The notes below the pieces were generated by a model. That model searched no databases, was not told the DNA's origin, and saw only the letters and a program-made list of their open reading frames with translations. Shown one piece after another: positions 16,739 to 26,655 of a stretch of DNA of 64,000 bases. Location: positions 1 through 64,000 of the forward strand of contig UQZR01000010.1 of the NCBI GenBank assembly GCA_900545585.1, read 5' to 3'. This DNA is from an uncultured Eubacteriales bacterium (GTDB lineage Bacteria; Bacillota; Clostridia; Oscillospirales; Oscillospiraceae). A program made the translations under genes and the position numbers. The stretch's first letter is position 1; every line of letters begins with the position of its first letter.

Positions 16739-19700
16739 TTATGGCGCGGGGTCCGCCCCGCAGGGGTAGTTGGTCAGCGTCAGCCGGTACGTCACGCCAT
16801 TCCGGCGCAGGGTCACGGTGCCGCTGATGTACAGGCGCCGCGGCTGATCCGTCTCCACCGTCAGCAGACGGTATCGGTAGTCGTCTGCCTCGATCACGTC
16901 GCCCGCGTAAATGGCCCATCGGGTGCCGTCCAGGGCGTTGCCGCCGCTGTCCACAGCGGTAAGGCCGCTGAGATCCACGGTGAAGTCATTCAGATCGGTG
17001 TAGGCATTTCCGGCGAACAGATACAGGCTGCCGGTCTGGCGTTCAAAGTCCGGCGCGGTGACATCGCCGCCCTCGGTGCTGCCGGTGCCCTCGCAGGGCA
17101 GGTACACACCGCTGACGGTGGTGCGGAGCACCGTGTCCTCCTCCACATCGTATACCAGACCCACCGCGTCGCGGAGGGAACGGGCACTGATGATGGTGGA
17201 GGACTGGATACGCTTGGGCACGCCGTTTTCCAGATAGGTGTAGGTACACGTCACGGTGATGGCGGAGTCGCCTGCGGCAAAGCCCGTTACCGGCAGGGTG
17301 AAATCACCGGCCTGACCGGCGACGGCGCGGATGTCCGCAGCGTCGCATTCTACCACGGCGGTGCCGTCGGCCAGCGTCTCCGCCGCCACGGACCACCCGA
17401 TGGTCTCGCCCTTGGCGGCGTCGGCGGTGACGGGATCGCCGTGGCTGTCCCGCAGGGACAGCGTCACGGTCTCGGAGGGTGCGCCGTAGCGCACGGTGAC
17501 ACCGGCGGGCTTGTCGTGGGTCAGGGACAGCACCGCGCCCACGCGGATGGTGAGGTCGGCGGTGTAGCTGCCCAGGGAGGCCCTTGCCACCACCACACCC
17601 TCTCCACCGGCGGCGGAGGCGGTGAACGTCACCTGCCAGCAGCCGCTGGCGGCGTCATAGGCCGCTGCGGCGGTGCTGCCGATGAGGGTGTCATCCGCCG
17701 GCGTGCCATCCTCGTTCAGCAGGGTAATGGCAGGTGTCTGACCGGTGTTGACGGCGTTGTTTTCGGGGTATAGCCCCACCGTCAGGGTGGGCAGACGTCC
17801 GTCGCCGCGGTCTGCGAACAGATCCAGGTCGGCGCTGGTGCTTTCCCAGTACAGGCCATGCATAGGCCAGGGGCCGTAGTGGACGTTGACCGTGCGGCCA
17901 AAGGCATCCAGCTGGGTCAGAATGGTGGGGAAGGGATAGTTCAGGCCGTCCAGCCGTCCGGCGTCAGCGCCGGGGAAGCTGTACTTGCCGTCGATGCGGA
18001 CGCCATTCTCCTCCACGGTGACGAAATCAAAGGTCAGGGGAGAAGCGGAGACGCCATTGTTCAGCCATGCAGCCAGCTTATCAGGATCTGCCATATCCTG
18101 ATAGGAGATGTAGGGGGAGCGGTCGTTGGTCAGCACTACGCGGCGGACATTGGAGGTATCCTTCATATTGATGTTCTTGCCCGCCTTCCAGTCCGCGTCA
18201 GACAGATTCCGGAAGCTGGTGTAGTCATTGGTATTCACCACGGCGCTGGTCAGACAATAGCAGTTGCGGATGATGGCGTGGGGGTTGGGGATGGTGTACT
18301 GGATGCCATTGCTGTTGTACCGGATGGAGAACGAGTGCAGCATCTCACCGTTGGAGGCGATGGCAAAGGAGGCGACCACGTGGGTCTTGGCGTTGGTAGT
18401 CGTGGGAAGCTTCACATAGGAGTAGCAGTTCTGCACGGTCAGCGGGTTGCTGGTAGTACCCATGCTGCTCTCCAGATTGCCCTGATCGCGGAGGATGACG
18501 CCGCCCACGAGACCGGCCACCCAGATATTGGTGGATCTGCCGGTACCGTTGTAGTTATTGCGCATCTCCTCAGCCTGGATGGAGCCGCCGGCGTAGCACT
18601 TATCCAGCGTTGCGCGGCATACACCGGCGATACCGCCCACACGAAGGTTCCGATAGCCGATATCGTAGCTGATGTTGATGATAATGTCCGTCACGGCGGA
18701 GCAGCCGGTGATGTTCATGTTGGTGGCGCCCACCAGACCGCCTACGCAGCCGCCGCCCCAACCGGGGTTATTGGCCCGCAGATCGCGGATGATGTAGCCG
18801 GACACGGAGCAGTTGGTGAACGATGCGCCATTCTTACCGGCGCCGGCGAAGCCCACCAGACCGCCCATGGCGTACCAATGAGTACCTGCGGCGTCGTTGA
18901 TCACCTCGTTGCCCTGATCGGAGTACATGATGATATCCTTCAGGTCAGCACCCACGGTGAAGCCAAACAGACCTATGCACTGGGCGGTACTCCGGATCTG
19001 GATGTTCCGAATGGTATAGGCGTCACCGTCGTAGTTGGAGGCGAAATAGGCCGCATAGGGCTGAGAATTGGCGCCATTGTCCACGTGAGCCGTGTCCACC
19101 ATGCTGCCGATAGGGGTGAAGGGATGGTCGTCGGTGCCGCCGAGTCCCTCGGCAACGGCGTCCACGTCATGGCTCTGGACCCAGTAGCGGCGGGTCTCAT
19201 TGGTGAAGTTGTCCTGTCCCGACGACACGGAGTTGCGATAGCTGCCCAGATAGGGGTACTTGGTGATGTTGTTGTCGGTGGAGCCGGAGACGTAGTGATC
19301 CGTGGAGAGGGTGCCGTAGTTCCAGTTGATATTCTGCAGCTGGGACACGGACCGGATCTCGTAGGCGCTGTCTGCCTCGGCCCCGGGCAGCGCCGCGCTT
19401 ACGGGCAGGGAGCCTATGCCGTCGATGCTGACGCCGGTGAGAGTGATGGCATCGGCGAAGAACGGGCACACCGAGTAGGTGTAGCTGCCGCCGCCGTAAG
19501 ACAGGGTCCACTGGCTGTTGACGTCGGCGCCGGTGAGGTACATGGTATCCTCACGGGTCCAGCTGACAGAGCCGTCACCGGCCGTCCGGCTGACGGGGCC
19601 GGTCTCGAAGGCCACAAAGGAGTAACCCTTCATCTGGGCGGCCAGCGCCTGCTCCACCTCGCTGCGGCGTGTGCCGGTACGGCAGTTGGTGAATTGATAG

Positions 19701-22700
19701 CTGATGTCGGCGGCGGAGGTGACGGTATCCGTGGCGCAGAAGTAGCCGTAGCCGTAGCGCGTCACCACACCGCCATCGTTGTGCTGGGTACACAGGGAGC
19801 TGCCGGAGATGGGGGTGCCGTCGTCGGTACCCACATAGCTCAGGTGATAACCGGCGCTGCCGCCGGACTCATACTCCCAGTAGAACACGCCCAGCGTGCC
19901 GATGTGCTCCAGCGTGGGCCACTGGCCGTAGTGAACGACGCGATTGGCGTCATTGCGGACCACGGCAGGGTAGGGATAGCTGTCCGTGCCGTCGTAGCGG
20001 GTGACGGCGGCGCGGGAGAAGCCGGACAGCCGCAGCTTTTCCAGATCCGCGCCGGTGATGGGCCGTCCCGCGGCGCTGCTGCTGAAGCTGTTGGCGGCGG
20101 TGTTGTAGGCGTACAGGTGCCCGCCGTAGGAGTAGGTGCCGCCGTTGAGGTAGCAGCACTCCAGCGCGCCGCCGCCGATACGGGTCAGGCCGTAGACCTC
20201 CGCCTCACCGGCGGCGGTCAGAGCCGTGGCGCTGTAACAGTAGCGCAGACTGCCGCCGTTGTTGCTTCCGGCGAAGCCGCTCAGCCACACGGTGCTGCTG
20301 CGGACGTCCTTGGCGAACAGGGAGCCCAGCGCGTAGGAGGACTGGATGGCGCCGTTGTTGACACCGGCCAGCCCGCCGGCATAGACCGAGGCGTTGTAGG
20401 CCGAGACAATGACGGAGGGGCAGTTGGCCTCGCTGGAGAAGATACCCAGCGAGCCGTTGCGGGACGAGCCGCTGGCGAAGTTGCCGCCCACCAGCCCGCC
20501 GATATAGAGTGTGCTGTAATTGTAGGCTACCAGGCCGTAGTCGCGGCTGCCGGAGGAGCCCACGAAGCCGTAGCCGGAGGCGGCGCAGTTGGCGATAATG
20601 CCGTAGTTCCGCCCGGCCAGCACGCCTGCATAGGTGCGGACTGTGCTGCCGTTCAGCTGACCGTACACCCGCACGGCCTCGCTGCCGCTGGCCATCAGCA
20701 CGGTATTGCGTACCTGGCCGCTGCGGGCTACGGTGGCGAACATACCGATGCTGCCGCGGCTGTCGGACACGAAGGACACGCCGGTGATGGTGTGGCCGTC
20801 GCCGTCGTACTGGGCCGCGAAGCCGTTGGCACTGTCGATGGGCGCCTGCTGCCGGACACTGGTGTAGGCCGTGTAGCCGGACCAGTCATAGGTGGCATAG
20901 TCGATGTCCCGCTCCTGCAGATAGGTGCTGGAGCCGGTACCGGCGGCGTAGCTGGTGTAGTACAGGCTCAGAGCGTAGAGATGGCGTGCGGTGCGGAGAT
21001 AGATGGTATCGGGCGTACCGGTGCCGGTGGTGACGCTCTTGGCGAAGTAGGGGTTGAAATAGTAGGTGCGGCTGCCCACTGTTACCTCCTGCCGGAAGGC
21101 GGCATGGGTGCCGGAGGGGGCCGTCACGGCGGCGGGGAACGTCACAGGGAACAGATAATAGGCCTCACCGTTGTAGTAGGCGGTGTGCCGCGTGCTGGCG
21201 GAGGTCAGGGTGATGCTGGACGTACCGCAGGAGACGGTAAGGCTCCAGCCTGCGGCAGGCTGCTGGGACAGGGCCACGGCGTAGCCGTCGCCCACGATGG
21301 TCTTTGTCTCGGACAGGCTGTCCACATTGCCGCCGAAGAAGCCGTAGGTGCCGTCGCTGTATACCTCGTAGTACACCAGCGCGTCGGACTCAAACTGGGC
21401 CTGCCAGTCACCGTAGTGCTCCAGCGCCGTCAGCCGGGGGTAGGAGTAGGTGCTCAGGCCCTGATTCAGCAGGTTGTAGGGATGGCTGTCGCTGCCGGAG
21501 GGCGCGGTAAACACGCCGTACAGCCGGTTGATGTCGGCGCGGAATGCATCGCTGCACAGCTGGTCGTAGGTGCGGCCGTCGGTGCCCTCCAGCGCCGTGT
21601 AGTTGTCGGACAGGTCGCCCCGCAGATAGAATACGTGGTCGATGGCCGTGGCGGCGCTTCCGGCCAGCCCCACGGCGGTGGTATAGATGTCCTGTGCGTC
21701 GCCGTAGAAGGCGCAGGCGCTGTACGTGGCCTCGGCGCGGTCCAGCGTGCCGTTGACCAGACCGGCAGCGCGGGTCCCGGCAGTCTGATAGCCCACGGCG
21801 TAGCAGTTGGTCAGGGTGGTATAAGCCCCCTGAGCCGCGCCGCCCACCAATCCGCCGGTGACGGGCGCGGTGAGGTAGCAGTCGGCGTAGGAGCCGGTGA
21901 CGGAGACATGAGCGCCTGCATAGCCCACCAGTCCGCCGGCATTGGCGCTGCCGCTGACGGTGGTGGCGGCGAAGCTGCCGCGGATGGTGAGCTCCTGACC
22001 GGACACACCCACCAGACCGCCTGCCTGCCCGCCGGTGATGCGGGCGGGCACACCGGCGGCGTCCTCGGCGGTCATACCGGCGAGGTCGCCCCGCCGTGCG
22101 TTGAGGTACACGGCGCAGTCGCTGATGGTGACGGCCCCGCTGGCGCGGCCAATGAGCGCGCCTGCAGCACCGGCGGCGGCAGTGGCCTTGACGCCGGTGA
22201 GGGTCACATGGTCGATGCTTCCGGCGAAGCTGGAGAACAGTCCCACGTCCGCTGTGCTGGCAGAGGACACGGTGAGCCCATAGATGGAGGACTGTACGGC
22301 AGTGCTGCCCTCTAACTGGGAAAGGCCGGTGTACCGGGTGAGATTCTGATTGGTGATCGGCGTGAAGGACGGCCCGTAGCAGGAGTACCAGTCCTTCTCA
22401 TCGGTGGTATCGTCCGTAAAGGAGATGTCGCTGATCTGCACGGCGGCGGTGATGGTGGATGCCGCATGGGAGGCGGCGTCCAGATTCTGCAGGTGGCGGC
22501 CGCAGGAGATGAGGGCGGTGGCGCTGTCGGTGCCATAGTCCGTGCGGTCGTCAAACAGGCCGTTGGTCACGGCGGAGACGGACACCTGATCCACCAGCGG
22601 ATCGTCGCTGCTGGCGGTGAGCGTCACGGTGATGGGTACGCCGCACAGCAGCTTGCCGCCGGTCTGGGCATAGAACCGCGTGCTGTCGCGGGTCAGATCA

Positions 22701-23494
22701 TCCAGCACCCAGGTATAGCGGTACAGGCGGCTGCCCTGCTGGTACAGCTGGCTCTGGGCCAGCTTTTTCGTGTAGGTGCTGATGCCGTCGGACAGCTGGA
22801 TGGTCAGGGTGATAGGCTGCTCCGTGGGCCGGTTGCAGTAGAACGTGGCGGTGAGCTTCTCCGCATTCTCGATGGTCAGGGAGGGCTGGAGCGTGCCGGT
22901 CTGCTGGGCCTGGGCGATATCGCCGCCGTAGTAGCCCACCTTCGCGCCCATGCGGCGGCGGTACTGATAGCTGCGGTAGTCGTCCAGCGTATTGGGGTCC
23001 GGCAGGGGAGAGGCGCTGTAAAACACGGCGTAGACGCTGCCGCTGTCCGGTGCGTACTCGATGTACCAGCAGCCGTCCCACAGCTCCGCGTCCACGGCGG
23101 ACATGGGCAGGATGGCGGCTGCCGCCGTAGTCTCCTTTTCGGCGGCGGTGTTGGCCAGCACGTAGCAGAACGTGGTTTTCTGGGACTCCTCGTCCGCGTC
23201 GGAGGGCGGGAAGGGCATGGTCACCACACCGTCGGTGCCGGGCTGGTACCAGTCCTCCCAGCCGGCGGCATGGAGCTCCGCCATCTGCTTCTGAGCAGCG
23301 GTGTACAGGAGCTCCGCTTTACTGTCCAGCTCCCGCTGGCGCAGGTCAAGGCGCAGGCGGCCAAGAGAAAAAACGGCAATAAGGCCCACAATGGCCAGAA
23401 TGCCGACCACAGCCAGCAGCTCGACCATTGTGAAGCCGGCGCTTGCCGTTTTGCTCCGCATTGTTTTGTTGTGATGACAGGTAAGACGGGTCAT
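16739..23494 (-). CDS. Giant prepilin-like adhesin with GLUG-type repeats
   Basis: A 2251-residue protein. It opens with a 20-residue basic leader, then G, FTMVELLAVVGILAIVG: a complete prepilin peptidase site with Glu at mature +5. The rest is enormous for a pilin (usual 130-250). GLUG-like units (GGLVGxxx...CxxxG) cluster near residues 440-560, 955-1080 and 1545-1665; an Ig-like beta domain lies near 1895-2130. GLUG units occur in secreted adhesins. ATG 23494 is chosen because AGGAG lies 6 bases upstream, while the internal Met 12 has none. It sits between pilO and the minor pilins. Likely a tip-located or surface adhesin displayed by the pilus machinery. The frame is unbroken. Confidence 0.8.
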   Translation of the reverse strand: MTRLTCHHNKTMRSKTASAGFTMVELLAVVGILAIVGLIAVFSLGRLRLDLRQRELDSKAELLYTAAQKQMAELHAAGWEDWYQPGTDGVVTMPFPPSDADEESQKTTFCYVLANTAAEKETTAAAAILPMSAVDAELWDGCWYIEYAPDSGSVYAVFYSASPLPDPNTLDDYRSYQYRRRMGAKVGYYGGDIAQAQQTGTLQPSLTIENAEKLTATFYCNRPTEQPITLTIQLSDGISTYTKKLAQSQLYQQGSRLYRYTWVLDDLTRDSTRFYAQTGGKLLCGVPITVTLTASSDDPLVDQVSVSAVTNGLFDDRTDYGTDSATALISCGRHLQNLDAASHAASTITAAVQISDISFTDDTTDEKDWYSCYGPSFTPITNQNLTRYTGLSQLEGSTAVQSSIYGLTVSSASTADVGLFSSFAGSIDHVTLTGVKATAAAGAAGALIGRASGAVTISDCAVYLNARRGDLAGMTAEDAAGVPARITGGQAGGLVGVSGQELTIRGSFAATTVSGSANAGGLVGYAGAHVSVTGSYADCYLTAPVTGGLVGGAAQGAYTTLTNCYAVGYQTAGTRAAGLVNGTLDRAEATYSACAFYGDAQDIYTTAVGLAGSAATAIDHVFYLRGDLSDNYTALEGTDGRTYDQLCSDAFRADINRLYGVFTAPSGSDSHPYNLLNQGLSTYSYPRLTALEHYGDWQAQFESDALVYYEVYSDGTYGFFGGNVDSLSETKTIVGDGYAVALSQQPAAGWSLTVSCGTSSITLTSASTRHTAYYNGEAYYLFPVTFPAAVTAPSGTHAAFRQEVTVGSRTYYFNPYFAKSVTTGTGTPDTIYLRTARHLYALSLYYTSYAAGTGSSTYLQERDIDYATYDWSGYTAYTSVRQQAPIDSANGFAAQYDGDGHTITGVSFVSDSRGSIGMFATVARSGQVRNTVLMASGSEAVRVYGQLNGSTVRTYAGVLAGRNYGIIANCAASGYGFVGSSGSRDYGLVAYNYSTLYIGGLVGGNFASGSSRNGSLGIFSSEANCPSVIVSAYNASVYAGGLAGVNNGAIQSSYALGSLFAKDVRSSTVWLSGFAGSNNGGSLRYCYSATALTAAGEAEVYGLTRIGGGALECCYLNGGTYSYGGHLYAYNTAANSFSSSAAGRPITGADLEKLRLSGFSRAAVTRYDGTDSYPYPAVVRNDANRVVHYGQWPTLEHIGTLGVFYWEYESGGSAGYHLSYVGTDDGTPISGSSLCTQHNDGGVVTRYGYGYFCATDTVTSAADISYQFTNCRTGTRRSEVEQALAAQMKGYSFVAFETGPVSRTAGDGSVSWTREDTMYLTGADVNSQWTLSYGGGSYTYSVCPFFADAITLTGVSIDGIGSLPVSAALPGAEADSAYEIRSVSQLQNINWNYGTLSTDHYVSGSTDNNITKYPYLGSYRNSVSSGQDNFTNETRRYWVQSHDVDAVAEGLGGTDDHPFTPIGSMVDTAHVDNGANSQPYAAYFASNYDGDAYTIRNIQIRSTAQCIGLFGFTVGADLKDIIMYSDQGNEVINDAAGTHWYAMGGLVGFAGAGKNGASFTNCSVSGYIIRDLRANNPGWGGGCVGGLVGATNMNITGCSAVTDIIINISYDIGYRNLRVGGIAGVCRATLDKCYAGGSIQAEEMRNNYNGTGRSTNIWVAGLVGGVILRDQGNLESSMGTTSNPLTVQNCYSYVKLPTTTNAKTHVVASFAIASNGEMLHSFSIRYNSNGIQYTIPNPHAIIRNCYCLTSAVVNTNDYTSFRNLSDADWKAGKNINMKDTSNVRRVVLTNDRSPYISYQDMADPDKLAAWLNNGVSASPLTFDFVTVEENGVRIDGKYSFPGADAGRLDGLNYPFPTILTQLDAFGRTVNVHYGPWPMHGLYWESTSADLDLFADRGDGRLPTLTVGLYPENNAVNTGQTPAITLLNEDGTPADDTLIGSTAAAAYDAASGCWQVTFTASAAGGEGVVVARASLGSYTADLTIRVGAVLSLTHDKPAGVTVRYGAPSETVTLSLRDSHGDPVTADAAKGETIGWSVAAETLADGTAVVECDAADIRAVAGQAGDFTLPVTGFAAGDSAITVTCTYTYLENGVPKRIQSSTIISARSLRDAVGLVYDVEEDTVLRTTVSGVYLPCEGTGSTEGGDVTAPDFERQTGSLYLFAGNAYTDLNDFTVDLSGLTAVDSGGNALDGTRWAIYAGDVIEADDYRYRLLTVETDQPRRLYISGTVTLRRNGVTYRLTLTNYPCGADPAP

Positions 23495-23561
23495 GCTCTG
23501 CTCCTGTAAAACAAGTCCTGATAAAACAAGCCGGTGAAAAGCCGCGCGGCAGCGCAGGGTG

Positions 23562-24113
23562 TCAGGATGCGCTGCCGGTGCTTTGCAGTTCGAAATAAGT
23601 GATGGTGAGGTTCACCCTGGTGCCGTGCTCGGCGTCCAGATCCAGGGTCACATCGGAGATGATGTTGACATAATCACTGCCGTGGAGCGCATCCATCACA
23701 GTCCGTGCGGCGGTGTAGGAGCCGCAGGTGTACTCCAGCGAGATGGGACGGCAGATGATGCTGCCGCCGTCCTCCAGCAGGTAGGTGTCCCCGAAGCTCA
23801 GGGTGTAGTCCACCGTGCCGGACAGGATGGTGTTCAGCTCCACCAGCAGCCGCTCGGAGTTGTCATAATCCGGCAGCGGCTTGGCGTCGGGATCGGCCAG
23901 CAGCGTCTCCAGCTCCTGCTGCATCTGGCGCATACGGGACAACCTGGCGCTGTTGGTCAGGATGGCATCCTGCTCCGAGGCGGTCTGGGCGTTGAGGTCG
24001 GCGATGGAGTCGTTGATGGGGGTGAGGATCAGCTTCCAGTAGCCCACGGCGATGACCAGCACGGCCAAAATCACCAGCAGGACCTTTTCGCGGGTGGTAA
24101 AAACATGTCTCAT
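23562..24113 (-). CDS. pilO: PilO-like alignment subcomplex protein
   Basis: A 183-residue protein: short cytoplasmic tail, one membrane helix (LLVILAVLVIAVGYW, about 12-26), a coiled-coil stretch (about 35-70) and a ferredoxin-like C-terminal domain. This layout and its place after the PilN-like gene identify PilO, which links the inner-membrane parts of the pilus motor. ATG overlaps the PilN stop in ATGA. Sequence similarity in this family is low, so the call leans on position. Confidence 0.75.
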   Translation of the reverse strand: MRHVFTTREKVLLVILAVLVIAVGYWKLILTPINDSIADLNAQTASEQDAILTNSARLSRMRQMQQELETLLADPDAKPLPDYDNSERLLVELNTILSGTVDYTLSFGDTYLLEDGGSIICRPISLEYTCGSYTAARTVMDALHGSDYVNIISDVTLDLDAEHGTRVNLTITYFELQSTGSAS

Positions 24114-24721
24114 GCGGCAGCCTCCTTATCCGCGGGCTGGAGCGTGATGGTCACGGAGAAATCCAGCAGATCGGTACGGGACAGCCGGGGCGTAGCGGCG
24201 ATGGTCAGCGATGCGCTCTTGACGATGGACTGCTGCTGCACCCGCTGGAACATGGCGGAGATCTGCTCCAGATCCATGCCGGACATGGTGATGATGGCCA
24301 CATCGTCCTCCACCAGCACGGTTTTCACCGTGCCGTAGGGCATCAGATACCCCTCCAGCAGGTCCAGCACCTCCAGCCGGTCCACGGGGATGTAGAACGG
24401 GGAGTCCTCCTGCATCCACGTGCGGGAGTAGGTGCGGTACTGCAGCTCCACGTTGTCGTAGTCCGCCAGCGCCTGCTGCATCTGGATGTACTGGGAATGC
24501 ACGGTGTTGTAGGCATTCTCTGCCGCCCGCTGGCGGTCCAGCTGGCGCAGTACGCCGAAATTGGCCACGCAGAAGCTCAGCACCACGATGAGTACCAGCC
24601 CCAGCGTCAGCGTCAGGGTGCTGCGGGAGTGGGATTCCCGCTGGGCCAGATTCACGGTGCGCTTGGTGGGATATTTGGACGCCTTGACGGGGAGGCTCTT
24701 TGCGCTGTTGTCTTTTTTCAT
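24110..24721 (-). CDS. pilN: PilN-like alignment subcomplex protein
   Basis: A 203-residue protein with a basic N-terminus (residues 1-33; in PilN this tail binds PilM), one membrane helix (TLTLTLGLVLIVVLSFCVA), a coiled coil and a small alpha/beta outer domain. AAGGAGG precedes ATG 24721. It lies between PilM-like and PilO-like genes, as in other type IV pilus operons. Confidence 0.75.
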   Translation of the reverse strand: MKKDNSAKSLPVKASKYPTKRTVNLAQRESHSRSTLTLTLGLVLIVVLSFCVANFGVLRQLDRQRAAENAYNTVHSQYIQMQQALADYDNVELQYRTYSRTWMQEDSPFYIPVDRLEVLDLLEGYLMPYGTVKTVLVEDDVAIITMSGMDLEQISAMFQRVQQQSIVKSASLTIAATPRLSRTDLLDFSVTITLQPADKEAAA

Positions 24722-24736
24722 AGCAGTGCGGCCTCC

Positions 24737-25735
24737 TTACGCTTGCAGGGCGCAGCCCAGAGCTCTGGTGTAGAGCCACGGGGCGTCCGAGCCGGTGTCC
24801 GGCATCAGGTCCGCTGCGGGCAGTACCTCCAGATCCGCCACCTCGCGGATGGCGTCGCCGATGTGGCCCACCGCCGCGCCGCCGCCGCACAGGTACACGC
24901 GGCGCAGCGCCTGCTGCCGGTTGTTGTAGTTATAGAAGTTGACGGCCTTGGTGATCTCCGCCGCCATCCGGTGGTACAGATCCATGCTGGCAGGGTCCGT
25001 CATGGCGCCCTCGTAATTGGACAGCATGTGGGTCAGGGCGATGTGTTCATCCACGCCCTGCCGCTCGGAGATGGAGCGGATGAGGTCCAGCATGCCCAGG
25101 TCGATGGTGCGGCGGGTGATGAACCGGTCATCCCGCAGGATGAACATACGGATACCGGCGTGGCCCACGTCCACCAGACAGTAGTCCCGGCTCTCCGGCT
25201 GGGTGCGGCGGATGTAGTCGGTGAGCAGCGCGGCGTAGGCCGCCTCCTCCGGCAGGGCCAGCTTCAGCTTGAAGCCCGCGCGGTTCATCATGCTGCGGTA
25301 GTCCTCGATGGTGGTTTTCAGGGTGGCGCAGGCGAACAGCTTCATTCGGGTGACGCTGTCGTCCTCGCCGCGGACCAGCTCCTGCACGGCGTAGTCGAAG
25401 TAGTAGCGGCTCTTCTCCTGGGTCAGGTAGTCCTTGAACTCGAAGGGCAGGTTATACGTCAGCTGGCCTTCGGTCATGGGGGGCAGCTCGGTGATGCGGG
25501 TGAATACCAGCGGGGCCGGCAGGATCACTGCGGCCTGCGCGCTGCGTGGCAGGTTATTTTCTTTGGCCAGCTGGCGCAGGAGATCGGCCATGGCGTCCAT
25601 GGACACGATGGTGCCGCTCCGCACCAGCCCATCGGGCACCGGCGCGGAGACGGCGGCCTTACAGACGCCTCCGGCGCACCAGACCAGCTTAATCTGGGCG
25701 GAACCGATATCAAAAGAGACGATATTTCCGGTCAT
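24737..25735 (-). CDS. pilM: PilM-like actin-fold pilus assembly ATPase
   Basis: A 332-residue cytoplasmic protein of the actin/FtsA fold. The phosphate-1 loop is SFDIGSAQIKLVW, phosphate-2 is LVDVGHAGIRMFIL, and the adenosine motif is VYLCGGGAAVGHIGD. PilM couples the motor to PilN/PilO. ATG 25735 with GAGGT 7 bases before is preferred over a TTG two codons earlier that would crowd the ribosome site. Confidence 0.88.
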   Translation of the reverse strand: MTGNIVSFDIGSAQIKLVWCAGGVCKAAVSAPVPDGLVRSGTIVSMDAMADLLRQLAKENNLPRSAQAAVILPAPLVFTRITELPPMTEGQLTYNLPFEFKDYLTQEKSRYYFDYAVQELVRGEDDSVTRMKLFACATLKTTIEDYRSMMNRAGFKLKLALPEEAAYAALLTDYIRRTQPESRDYCLVDVGHAGIRMFILRDDRFITRRTIDLGMLDLIRSISERQGVDEHIALTHMLSNYEGAMTDPASMDLYHRMAAEITKAVNFYNYNNRQQALRRVYLCGGGAAVGHIGDAIREVADLEVLPAADLMPDTGSDAPWLYTRALGCALQA

Positions 25736-25751
25736 AGGCAATACCTCACTT

Positions 25752-26549
25752 TCAGAACAGACTCAGATAGGCGGCGGTGATGGCGTCGCCCCACAGAAGC
25801 GTCAGAATGGCGGCGGCCGAGATGGAGGGCCCCCAGGGGATGAGCCGTGCGTCCCCCTCCGTGCCGCGGCGCTTCAGGGTGACCAGGGCAAATACAATGC
25901 CCAGCACACAGGCCAGCAGCAGACACAGCAGGTTCTTCATCCAGCCCAGATACAGACCGGTGAGGCACAACAGCTTGATGTCGCCGCCGCCCATGGCATC
26001 GGTTTTGCGCAGTTTTTCGTACAGCAGCACCACGATCAGCAGCCCGCCGCCCACGGCGAGACTCCCCAGCAGGGCGTCCAGCGCCTGCCCCTTCGGGTCA
26101 GGCAGCAGGAAGAAAAACGGGATGCGCAGGATGGCCCCCGCCGCCACAAAGCGGTCGGGGATGATATACCCCTCCAGATCCGCGAACGCGCAGGCCAGCA
26201 GCACGCAGGCCAGCAGCAGCGCTTCAAGCATCTGGAGCGAAATATCATAGCGCAGGAGCAGGGCCGTGAACGTCACCGCCGCGGCAGCCTCGCCCCACAC
26301 ATGGCGGGCCGACAGCTTCGCGCCGCACCAGCGGCAGCGGCCCCTGTGAACAAGATAGCTGACCACAGGGATGAGATCCCCCGCCGTCAGCACATGCCCG
26401 CACACATCGCAGTGGGAGCGGCCGCGGAGCACGGACTCCCCGTGTACCACGCGCCATGCCATGCAGTTGAGGAAGCTGCCCATGCACGCGCCCAGCAGCG
26501 CCGCTACAAAGCAGCAGTAGACGGTGAAGGCAGGGGTCAGATACAGCAT
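25752..26549 (-). CDS. pilD: Prepilin peptidase / N-methyltransferase
   Basis: A 265-residue polytopic enzyme that cuts the basic leader of prepilins after Gly and methylates the new N-terminus. The N-terminal cytoplasmic part has GSFLNCMAWR and two Cys pairs (CDVCG, CRWCG) forming the zinc site; the catalytic Asp pair lies in ADLEGYIIPD and MGGGDIKLL. ATG 26549 follows AAGGAG; the longer frame upstream crosses a hairpin and is not used. It serves the prepilins encoded on both sides. Confidence 0.93.
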   Translation of the reverse strand: MLYLTPAFTVYCCFVAALLGACMGSFLNCMAWRVVHGESVLRGRSHCDVCGHVLTAGDLIPVVSYLVHRGRCRWCGAKLSARHVWGEAAAAVTFTALLLRYDISLQMLEALLLACVLLACAFADLEGYIIPDRFVAAGAILRIPFFFLLPDPKGQALDALLGSLAVGGGLLIVVLLYEKLRKTDAMGGGDIKLLCLTGLYLGWMKNLLCLLLACVLGIVFALVTLKRRGTEGDARLIPWGPSISAAAILTLLWGDAITAAYLSLF

Positions 26550-26573
26550 GGCAGTCTCCTTCTGGATACCCGT

Positions 26574-26607
26574 ACCACAGGAGCCGCAACCCTCCGGCTC
26601 CTGTGGT
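26574..26607 (-). other. Hairpin between pilA and pilD
   Basis: A perfect 13-bp stem (26574-26586 with 26595-26607), with an 8-base loop, lies just after the pilA stop. No T-run follows on the minus strand, so it probably acts as a partial stop or a 3'-end stabiliser that leaves the pilin transcript more abundant than downstream genes. Confidence 0.55.
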
Positions 26608-26655
26608 GCAGAGTAATGTATGTGTGCATGGGTTGTAAGTACTTCGGCCCGAAAA

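Noticed and set aside
17858..22315. A 1485-codon plus-strand open frame
   Set aside because: It lies opposite the giant pilin-like gene and reads as its complement (Gly, Val, His, Ala-rich), with no ribosome site or domain.
16739..23494. Repeats in the giant gene as a possible CRISPR or VNTR
   Set aside because: The repeats are degenerate protein-level GLUG-like units with uneven spacing and no constant DNA repeat.
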